DNA of 64,000 nucleotides from Geothermobacter hydrogeniphilus. Lineage in GTDB: Bacteria > Desulfobacterota > Desulfuromonadia > Desulfuromonadales > Geothermobacteraceae. Below are positions 57,740-64,000 of this stretch, piece after piece. The notes beneath the pieces are model-generated. The model saw nothing but the letters and a program-made list of their open reading frames with translations. It was not told the DNA's origin and did not search any database. The DNA lies in assembly GCF_002898515.1 (NCBI RefSeq), contig NZ_PPFX01000020.1:1-64000 (forward strand). Direction: 5' to 3'. Position numbers and translations under genes: made by a program. Numbering within the stretch: position 1 is the first letter of the stretch; every line of letters starts with the position of its first letter.

Positions 57740-59358
57740 AAGGTGTCCGGCTCAAGCCGTCGATAAAGCGCCTGTTAGGCAGTGTCGTGTCAACGGCCGC
57801 GGGGCGAAAGCTGGTGAATCGCTGTTCCCCGGGATTCGCCACGGTTTTTCTGCTGCACCGGGCCGCGGGAGTTCATCCCGGTATTCATGGCCACGACCCG
57901 GAGGGTCTCGAACAGATCCTGATCGGTCTGAAAAAACGCCGGTTCAACCTGGTTTCTCTGGACGCCGTCGTCTCCGCGGCGCGGGGGACGACGACCCTGC
58001 CGAATCAATCGGTGGCCTTTACCATGGATGACGGCTACCGGGACCAGTTGGAGATTCTGGCGCCGGTCTTTGTTCGTCATGGCGTGCCTTTGACCGTTTT
58101 TTTAACCACGGGACTTCTGGACGGGGAATTATGGCCGTGGGATGCCAAGATTCATTGGTTGATGATGCGGTTTGACCGGCAGCAACTGGAGATTCCGGTG
58201 GGTCGGCAACGGATTTGCTGGTCCACCGGGTCAGTTCAGGAACGGCTTTCGGCACGCCGAGAACTGCAGACCATCGCCGCTGCTTTGTCATCAGAACACT
58301 TGCCGTCTTTTCTCTCGTCTCTGGAAGATGCGGTTGGGATCAAGCTTCCGAGGAACGCACCAGAGGAATTTCAGCCGGCAAGCTGGGACCAGGTCCGGTC
58401 GCTTGAAGCCGAGGGGGTGCGTTTTGCTCCTCACACCCATTCCCATCGAATTCTGAGCAGACTTTCGGAGGAGGGTGCCCGCGGTGAATTGCTGCGCTCG
58501 CTGGACAGGGTCAGGTCCTGCACAAAACGGGCACTGCCGGTGATGGCCTATCCGGTCGGGATGGAGACGCATTTTGGTTCACGGGAGATGGCCCTTGCGG
58601 AGGGGTTGGGCTATTCGGCGGCCTTTTCGGTCTGCGGGGAGTACATGCGCTGGAAGCGTATTGATGGTGTGACTGACGGCCGCTGTTATTCGATCCCCCG
58701 GTATGCGCTCCCGGCGAAGATCTGCGATGCGATGTGGATTGCCGGAGGCGTCGAATTGTTCAAGTGGAGTTCGGTTTCCCTGATGAGTCATATGGGGGAA
58801 CTGGTGTATGGACATGATAAGCGGACAGGACGTGTGGGTCGCAGGGTTTTTTTGAGAAGCCAATTGAGAAAATTGGCCTTGTCCCTGGGGCAGTATTCGA
58901 GATTCAGGGAAATTGACCCGGGGCGGATAAAGAGGCTGGTTTTCGTTTGTCGGGGGAACGTGTGCAGAAGTCCCTATGCTGAGAAGGTTGCACAAAGACT
59001 TGGATTCCCGGCCGTCAGTTGTGGAACTGATGTTCTGCATTCATCGCCGGCGGAACAAATGGCTGTTCGCGCGGCACTGATGAGAGGGGTAGATCTTTCC
59101 GGCCACATGTCGAAGAGTATTCATGATCTCCCTATTGATAGAAATGATTGTCTGGTTGTCATGGATCCATCACAATTGCCTGTCGCAAAAGAAGTTATGT
59201 TTTCAACAGGGGGGCAACTTACGCTTATCGGATTATGGTGCTCCCCTGCGGTTGCTCAAATTACTGATCCGTACAGATCTGGAGTGGAAGATTTTTTAAA
59301 GTGTTATGTTTTAATAGAAAATGCAATAAAGAGATTTATTGCTTCATTTAATAAATAA
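57736..59358 (+). CDS. Polysaccharide deacetylase fused to low-MW protein tyrosine phosphatase
   Basis: This 540-residue protein has an N-terminal NodB-type deacetylase (about 40-330; TMDDGYRDQ with Asp98-Asp99, and APHTHSHR with His233 and His235), a linker, and a C-terminal low-molecular-weight tyrosine phosphatase domain (about 400-535) with P-loop FVCRGNVCRSP (Cys405, Arg411) and the general acid Asp511 in TDPYRSG. Both active sites look complete. The phosphatase could reverse the BY-kinase encoded at 35597, a job normally done by a separate Wzb-type protein. The GC-rich composition ends near the phosphatase domain, so the fusion spans a composition boundary. The ATG at 57736 overlaps the previous stop (ATGA). 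Confidence 0.88.
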   Translation: MKGVRLKPSIKRLLGSVVSTAAGRKLVNRCSPGFATVFLLHRAAGVHPGIHGHDPEGLEQILIGLKKRRFNLVSLDAVVSAARGTTTLPNQSVAFTMDDGYRDQLEILAPVFVRHGVPLTVFLTTGLLDGELWPWDAKIHWLMMRFDRQQLEIPVGRQRICWSTGSVQERLSARRELQTIAAALSSEHLPSFLSSLEDAVGIKLPRNAPEEFQPASWDQVRSLEAEGVRFAPHTHSHRILSRLSEEGARGELLRSLDRVRSCTKRALPVMAYPVGMETHFGSREMALAEGLGYSAAFSVCGEYMRWKRIDGVTDGRCYSIPRYALPAKICDAMWIAGGVELFKWSSVSLMSHMGELVYGHDKRTGRVGRRVFLRSQLRKLALSLGQYSRFREIDPGRIKRLVFVCRGNVCRSPYAEKVAQRLGFPAVSCGTDVLHSSPAEQMAVRAALMRGVDLSGHMSKSIHDLPIDRNDCLVVMDPSQLPVAKEVMFSTGGQLTLIGLWCSPAVAQITDPYRSGVEDFLKCYVLIENAIKRFIASFNK

Positions 59359-59368
59359 AAGGTTAATT

Positions 59369-60310
59369 ATGAACTTGTCTATTGTTATTCCTGTTTTGAA
59401 TGGTGAAAAATATATCAATGAGTGTATTGATTGTATAAATAACTTGGAAAAAAACGATGACATCGTTAATGTTATTGTTGTCGACAATGGTTCTACTGAT
59501 TCGACAATAGAAATTTTGGTAAATAAAAACATTGAGCAAATTGTAAGAAAGGGAGTAACAATTTCTGCTCTCAGGAATATTGGTGCAAGAATGACCGATA
59601 ATGAGTATATTGCATTCGTGGATTCAGATTGCTATGTAGACAAGATGTGGTTGAAAAATTTAAAAAAAGCATTCATCAATGATGATTGCGGTGTTGTTGG
59701 TAGATATTATTGTATGTCTTCAACAGATAGTACTTGGGTGGAAAAGCTGTGGTGTCTTAGGAGGAGTGACATAAGCGGGTCGGTAAAGTTCTTGCCAGGT
59801 GGGAATATGGTTTTTCGAAGGTCTGTCTTTGATTTGGTTGGTGGTTTCGATGAAGAGTTGATTACTGGAGAAGACTATGACATCTGTTCAAGAGTAATAA
59901 GCAATGGATATTCAATTGTTAATTATCCTGGTGTAGATGTTGTGCATATGGGTAATTATAAAAGATTGAAAGATATTATTGTCAAGGAGAGATGGTATGG
60001 AAAGGGGATGATGTCGTCTTGCAGGAGACCGTCAAAACCTCTTATTGCATCGATAGCGTTTTTGTTGTGTATATTAATGTTTGTCTTCTTTTTACTGTTC
60101 AATTACAATCTCCTATTTATTCCAATAATTTGTCTAATTGCAGTCGTTGTTCTTGTTTCTGTGAGTTTTTCAAGTTTTATCAAATATAACAAGTTCGTGT
60201 TTATTGTGAAAATGATGCCAATTTCATTGTGTTACCTGTTGGGTAGGTGTCTAAGTTTGTTTGATCATTTTTATTATACAGTAAAAGCAAGTTGTACAGA
60301 AGGAAAATAG
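59369..60310 (+). CDS. Family 2 glycosyltransferase, AT-rich
   Basis: This 313-residue protein has a GT-A domain (about 1-230) with LSIVIPVLNGEKYI, VVDNGSTDS, FVDSDCYVD and the acceptor block FLPGGNMVFRRSVFDLVGGFDEEL followed by GEDYDICSR. Two to three membrane helices end it (about 245-310). It probably acts at the inner membrane on a lipid-linked sugar. Codon use is strongly AT-rich, unlike most of the locus, which suggests recent transfer. The ATG at 59369 follows AAAGG, 10 bp after the fusion gene, and the CapK-like gene starts 5 bp after its stop. Confidence 0.88.
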   Translation: MNLSIVIPVLNGEKYINECIDCINNLEKNDDIVNVIVVDNGSTDSTIEILVNKNIEQIVRKGVTISALRNIGARMTDNEYIAFVDSDCYVDKMWLKNLKKAFINDDCGVVGRYYCMSSTDSTWVEKLWCLRRSDISGSVKFLPGGNMVFRRSVFDLVGGFDEELITGEDYDICSRVISNGYSIVNYPGVDVVHMGNYKRLKDIIVKERWYGKGMMSSCRRPSKPLIASIAFLLCILMFVFFLLFNYNLLFIPIICLIAVVVLVSVSFSSFIKYNKFVFIVKMMPISLCYLLGRCLSLFDHFYYTVKASCTEGK

Positions 60311-60315
60311 TATAA

Positions 60316-61608
60316 ATGGAATATTTGGGGAATAAATTAGATTTAATATTTAAGTTAATCGGAGAAGATGTTTCTGGCTCGATGGTGGAGTTGAAAAAAG
60401 TAGAACAGCTTGACAGTAAAAATGTCGAAAAATATAAACTAAATAAGTTGAAGAATTTGATGGAGTTTGCTTGTGACAATAGCGTGTTTTATGGATCGTT
60501 GTTTGGTGACGAGTTGGCAAATGGTGTAGATCCTCAAGAAATTTTGTCTCAGATGAAACCCATTGACAAGCAAGTGATCAGGGAAAATTTTGAAGACATG
60601 ATTTGTGAAAAAGCACCAGGTGGATGGCGTTGTACGAGTGGGACTTCTGGTTCTCCATTTGTGTTTCCAAAGGATAAACGAGCTCTTTCGTATATGGACG
60701 GTATGATGTTTTCTGTTTATCAGTGGCATGGCATTGATCCGTGTGATCGTCAGGCAAGGTTGTGGGGGCGTGCTGTCGGCCGTGTTGCTGGTTTTAGTCA
60801 GAAAATGAAGGACTTTGTTTTGGGGAGGAAAAGACTTTCTGTCTTTGCAATGAACGATGTTAGTTGTAGGGAGTATTTCTATGCTTTAAAAAAAATCAAG
60901 CCAAGGTATTTCTATTGTTACCCGAATGCGATCTATCAGTTTGCGCTTTCCTTGGAGCGCCAAGGGTTGAATGGGAGAGATCTCGGTGTGCCTATTGCTA
61001 TATGCACTGGCGAGGTTCTCTTCCCTCATTGTCGGGAAAAGATTGAAGAATCCTTTGGTTGCAAGGTAGTCAATGAATATGGGTCAAGTGAAAACGGAAT
61101 AATTGGCTTTGAATGTGAGTTCGGTAGAATGCATATTCTTCCTACGGTCATTGTTCAAATCATAAATCCTGATGCAGGTGGGTTTGGTAAAATTGCAATT
61201 ACAGAGTTGAATAGCAGGTCACTGCCGTTTATTAATTATACTAATGGTGATGTGGGAAGATTGGATATGGGCAGGTGCTGCTGTGGTAAGCCATTTGACG
61301 TATTGGAGATAAAGGACGCAAGAGTTGATAGTTATATAAAGTGTCAAGATGGGACTATCGTCTATGACGCTATTTTGGCGTATATCTTTAGCGGAAAGGT
61401 GGCTCAGTTCAGGGCAATACAGGAGAGAATTGACCTTATCACTATAAAAGTCGTCCCTAATGGAGCATTCGGAGTTGATTTGCAGGATAGTATCTCTCTG
61501 AAAATAAAATCTTATTTAGGAGATAATGTTTCAATTATCTTCGATATTGTCGATAAAATCCCCCATGAAAAGTCCGGGAAGCTCAGATACTTCATCCCAA
61601 TGAATTAA
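60316..61608 (+). CDS. CapK/PaaK-like adenylate-forming protein
   Basis: This 430-residue protein has an AMP-binding P-loop TSGTSGSPFVFPKD (about 113-126) and the later motif VNEYGSSENGIIGFECE with the acid residue, followed by a short C-terminal domain (EKSGKLRYF). It falls in the PaaK/CapK group of the acyl-adenylate enzyme family, members of which activate acids, often within capsule loci where the acid may be put on sugars. The substrate is unknown. It is AT-rich like its neighbours. It converges on the beta-helix gene with just 21 bp between the stops. Confidence 0.85.
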   Translation: MEYLGNKLDLIFKLIGEDVSGSMVELKKVEQLDSKNVEKYKLNKLKNLMEFACDNSVFYGSLFGDELANGVDPQEILSQMKPIDKQVIRENFEDMICEKAPGGWRCTSGTSGSPFVFPKDKRALSYMDGMMFSVYQWHGIDPCDRQARLWGRAVGRVAGFSQKMKDFVLGRKRLSVFAMNDVSCREYFYALKKIKPRYFYCYPNAIYQFALSLERQGLNGRDLGVPIAICTGEVLFPHCREKIEESFGCKVVNEYGSSENGIIGFECEFGRMHILPTVIVQIINPDAGGFGKIAITELNSRSLPFINYTNGDVGRLDMGRCCCGKPFDVLEIKDARVDSYIKCQDGTIVYDAILAYIFSGKVAQFRAIQERIDLITIKVVPNGAFGVDLQDSISLKIKSYLGDNVSIIFDIVDKIPHEKSGKLRYFIPMN

Positions 61609-61629
61609 TTTCGAATTGATTGTGTTTCG

Positions 61630-63207
61630 TCAGTTGGATGAAGATATCAGGATTCTTAGTCCTGTTGGGCTAGCTGGACGGGTGTTGCTATAGGTCCCTA
61701 GCTGATATCCATATGTGCCCTTATAGTTAGAATAACCAGGGGAAAATTCACCATTGTTGTCTATTATATTGTCACTCATCGTAGCTTTTATGTTATCGAT
61801 ATCGTCTATACAGTTTTGAGGATTGTTCTTCGCCGTAGGTGTATAGTAGCTAATGAAGTCAATTGTTTTTGTCGCCCAGTCATTGAAATTATTGTCATTT
61901 ATAATTACATTATTTTTTACAATATATTTATTTCCTGGATCGCAGTTATTTCCATCGATATTCTGAAAACGTATGTATCCAATCAATGTATTTCTGTAGT
62001 ATGAGATATTTTTTGTTGGTCCATCAGTGCGCGGGCTAAATGTATGGGCCATTTTGTTCTCAGCGGCAGAAAACAGGTTGAAGGAAATGTCAATATAATC
62101 GGCGTTAAACATTATTGCATTCATTGCATGGCCGAATATTGTACCAATGGGCATTATGATTTTATTCTTCCTGACCGTGAGATAATCAGTCCGGGATTTT
62201 GCTCCGATACCGTTATTTATGCCAGTTACTCCAGTTCCGCCAGGATCATGAATGTAGTTGTCTTCAATCAGTGCATGATACGTATCATACATGCTACCTA
62301 TGGCCGAAGCTCCGGTAAAATATGAGAATTCATTGTCTTGTATGACTAGATAATTTCCTGGTCCACCTGAGTTAAAGTAAAGAAAGCCTTGATTTTCATT
62401 TTCCGTCCTTACGGCAACCAAGTCGCTGAATACGCATCTTCTTATAGTCTGGTAATCGACACCACCTTGAACGACAAAGGCATTGTCACCAAAGTTCTTG
62501 AAAGTTAAATTATCAAGAAAAATGGCATTTGTAGTGCGTGCCCTTACGTCATTTCCGTTTATGGCAATATTTTCACCAGGAAATCCAATCCATGTAGTTG
62601 GTGTTTTCCTGAGATTCATTTCTGGAACACTTTGAATATCACCCTGATATTCAAAGAATGAATAATTCCCATTACGAAAATACACGATGTCATTCAAATT
62701 AGTCTGATCTGTGTATAATACTAATGATTTTATTGATTTGTATGGTGACTCTATCGACCCGTTTTCGATTGTTGATTGCGAATTCACGTCCACAAACAAA
62801 AAACCATTCGTCGTTACATCAATAGACCATGTTGTAGACACGGTGGTATTTTCTGAATCGGTCACCGTCAAGGTTATCGGTCCGGTGCTTGATTGGGGAT
62901 TCGGCCAGCTGATCTCGCCGGTAGCTGGATTGATGGTCATTCCCGTGGGAGCATTCTTCAGGCTATAGGTAAAGGGATATAGCCCGCCAATTACGGCAGC
63001 TCTGATGTTGTATTCAATCCCTGGATATGCCCTGAAAATCCGGTTTGTTGCCGGGATCGCCGGTGAGCCGGTTCCAGCAGGCTTGATATTGATTATCTCA
63101 AGCGGGAAAAATGCTGCGTAACTGAATCCGGCTGTCACCACCACCAGAAAAACAACCATCAAAAGTAATTGAACAATTGTTGGATTTTTGTGTTTTCGTG
63201 TCATCAT
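61630..63207 (-). CDS. Secreted beta-helix protein with putative Ig domain
   Basis: This 525-residue protein has a signal sequence (TIVQLLLMVVFLVVVTAGFSYAA), a cadherin/Ig-like putative domain (about 45-135: YPFTYSLKNAPTGMTINPATG, then ITLTVTDSENTTVS) and a right-handed beta-helix (about 145-480) built of short repeated strands such as FLDNLTFKNFGDNAF and YLVIQDNEFSYFTG. Beta-helix proteins of this type may be polysaccharide lyases, epimerases or surface adhesins; no catalytic residues are clear. It ends RPASPTGLRILISSSN, not a PEP-CTERM tail. It is the only minus-strand gene of the locus and has its own sigma-54-type promoter at 63495-63510. AT-rich. Confidence 0.85.
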   Translation of the reverse strand: MMTRKHKNPTIVQLLLMVVFLVVVTAGFSYAAFFPLEIINIKPAGTGSPAIPATNRIFRAYPGIEYNIRAAVIGGLYPFTYSLKNAPTGMTINPATGEISWPNPQSSTGPITLTVTDSENTTVSTTWSIDVTTNGFLFVDVNSQSTIENGSIESPYKSIKSLVLYTDQTNLNDIVYFRNGNYSFFEYQGDIQSVPEMNLRKTPTTWIGFPGENIAINGNDVRARTTNAIFLDNLTFKNFGDNAFVVQGGVDYQTIRRCVFSDLVAVRTENENQGFLYFNSGGPGNYLVIQDNEFSYFTGASAIGSMYDTYHALIEDNYIHDPGGTGVTGINNGIGAKSRTDYLTVRKNKIIMPIGTIFGHAMNAIMFNADYIDISFNLFSAAENKMAHTFSPRTDGPTKNISYYRNTLIGYIRFQNIDGNNCDPGNKYIVKNNVIINDNNFNDWATKTIDFISYYTPTAKNNPQNCIDDIDNIKATMSDNIIDNNGEFSPGYSNYKGTYGYQLGTYSNTRPASPTGLRILISSSN

Positions 63208-63494
63208 AACTCAAACCTTCTTCTGCCTGTTTGTTTGTCGGCCCGACCGGCAGCCGTCTGATACGTATCTTGATATGTTTCCGGACCGTATTCTTGCCTG
63301 GCAAGGATTTCGCGATTCACAGTTCCAACTTCAGGAGCCGAAGGGAGGAGTGGAGGGAAGTGGTTCGTTGGAATACCGGAATGAATCCTAGTCGCAGCTT
63401 TCTTTCCGGTCAATACGCATTAGCACAGAACCGTTTTTCGTGTTTCGACGCCCGTTTCCGGATGATTGCGCTGCTCTTGCTGTCTTGATGTAAC
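63208..63494. other. Leader of the beta-helix gene
   Basis: There is no gene on either strand that I can support. On the minus strand this would be a 5' leader of about 275 nt from the sigma-54-type promoter. No known RNA motif was recognised. Confidence 0.3.
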
Positions 63495-63510
63495 AGCAAA
63501 AAAAGTGCCA
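63495..63510 (-). promoter_or_regulatory. Sigma-54-type promoter of beta-helix gene
   Basis: On the minus strand the sequence is TGGCACTTTTTTTGCT, matching TGGCAY-N5-TTGCW with the right GG to GC spacing. It lies about 290 nt before the start codon at 63207. With the promoter at 28624 it suggests joint control by one enhancer-binding protein. Confidence 0.6.
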
Positions 63511-63772
63511 TCATTGTGCCGTTGACGCATTGTTTTCTTAGTGCTGGGAATCATTCGTGTTTTTTTCGTTATTTGATTCCCGCGCCTTTCCCGTGTCCCT
63601 TTTTCAGCTGTCCATAGCGATTTTTTGACACTCCCCGACCTCATGCTGTTGTCTAAAATCTCTTGTAAGGCAGTATTTTTCCGACGAAAATTATTCTTTA
63701 GAGCTTTCATTCAGCGATGGCTGTGATAGGGTTTTAACATTCTTGTTCATATGTCGGGGGGATTGGGTTTTG
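63511..63772. other. Intergenic region between divergent genes
   Basis: This is an AT-rich region between the minus-strand beta-helix promoter and the plus-strand glycosyltransferase. Short T-rich tracts and a possible TTGACA (near 63626) are present, but I find no well-spaced promoter. No gene is seen. Confidence 0.3.
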
Positions 63773-64000
63773 GTGCGAGTGTGCCATGTGATATCGGGCG
63801 ACCTGTGGGCCGGCGCCGAGGTGATGGCTTTTCACCTGTTGCGGCATCTGCAGAATGAGCCGGGGATTGAGTTGCGTGTTGTTCTGCTCAACCGGGGGCG
63901 ACTTGCCGATGAGTTGCGTGCCGCCGGTATCACTGTTGACGTTGTCGAAGAAAACAGGCTGTCGTTCCGGCAGCTTGTCTGTACCGTTCACACTCTTCTG
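63773..64000 (+). CDS. Family 4 glycosyltransferase, N-terminal part (runs off right edge)
   Basis: The plus frame from a GTG at 63773 stays open to the edge (76 codons). It reads VRVCHVISGDLWAGAEVMAF and later LNRGRLADELRAAGITVDVV, the first part of a GT-B glycosyltransferase with the GAE loop after the first strand. A TTG one codon earlier is the alternative start; it is eight bases from a run of six G. Composition is GC-rich again, so the AT-rich island ends before it. It probably continues the polysaccharide locus to the right. Confidence 0.75.
   Translation, partial: MRVCHVISGDLWAGAEVMAFHLLRHLQNEPGIELRVVLLNRGRLADELRAAGITVDVVEENRLSFRQLVCTVHTLL

Noticed and set aside
61630-63207. Beta-helix protein as a PEP-CTERM substrate
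   Set aside because: It is secreted and lies in an XrtA locus, but the C-terminus lacks the PEP motif, the membrane helix and the basic tail.
63420-63710. Minus-strand frame of 96 codons in the divergent region
   Set aside because: It spans the sigma-54-type promoter, has biased basic composition and no ribosome binding site.
1-64000. tRNA or rRNA genes and CRISPR arrays
   Set aside because: I saw no cloverleaf with TTCGAnTC arm in a suitable context, no rRNA signatures and no regularly spaced short repeats; the five dispersed repeats are 162 bp, kilobases apart, and have terminal inverted repeats.

Overview
The window reads as chromosomal DNA of an anaerobic, GC-rich deltaproteobacterium, most likely Desulfuromonadales/Geobacterales-like. 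This is an inference from gene content: multiheme cytochrome, cytoplasmic and membrane histidine kinases of the [18 protein letters not shown] type, HD-GYP and PilZ proteins, and an exosortase A (XrtA) polysaccharide locus. Nearly all genes are on the + strand, in tight and often overlapping runs.

Region 1 (1-3.3 kb) is a scrappy accessory zone. It holds the N-terminal part of an ISL3-type transposase running off the left edge, a gene remnant, a DinJ/YafQ toxin-antitoxin pair whose toxin carries a one-base frameshift, an intact ParD/ParE pair with a good promoter, and a 57-residue membrane protein.

Region 2 (3.5-21.6 kb) has an FNR-family regulator and then a 17 kb signalling run: four histidine kinases, REC-PAS, REC-HD-GYP, an MglA-like GTPase, a REC domain fused to a GspE/PilB-type ATPase with a zinc-ribbon tail, a lone REC protein, a PstS-like periplasmic protein and a Cache-HAMP-PAS protein without output domain. 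It looks like a self-contained phosphorelay / c-di-GMP / small-GTPase module that may act on a secretion or pilus motor.

Region 3 (21.7-28.4 kb) is a probable nitrogen-oxide response region: a SHOCT-tailed lipoprotein, a nine-CxxCH hydroxylamine-oxidoreductase-like cytochrome, a YgbA_NO-family protein, a two-cluster ferredoxin, DUF4126, an acyltransferase, a hemerythrin and REC-PilZ. Two FNR-type boxes with correctly placed -10 elements precede the cytochrome operon and the YgbA-like gene.

Five copies of a ~162 bp element with terminal inverted repeats lie between the modules of regions 1-3. Four have 5-bp flanking duplications (two exact, two 4 of 5), so this is a MITE-like family.

Region 4 (28.4-64 kb) is an XrtA/PEP-CTERM-type exopolysaccharide locus behind a consensus sigma-54 promoter: PrsT, sugar transferase, export protein, chain-length protein, tyrosine kinase, beta-barrel, AAA ATPase, deacetylases, formyltransferase, FemAB/GNAT proteins, aminotransferase, XrtA, EpsI, radical SAM, DUF362, ABC flippase, glycosyltransferases, ATP-grasp, O-antigen ligase-like protein and a deacetylase-phosphatase fusion. 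An AT-rich island (about 58.9-63.2 kb) adds a glycosyltransferase, a CapK-like ligase and, on the - strand, a beta-helix protein with its own sigma-54-type promoter. A further glycosyltransferase runs off the right edge.
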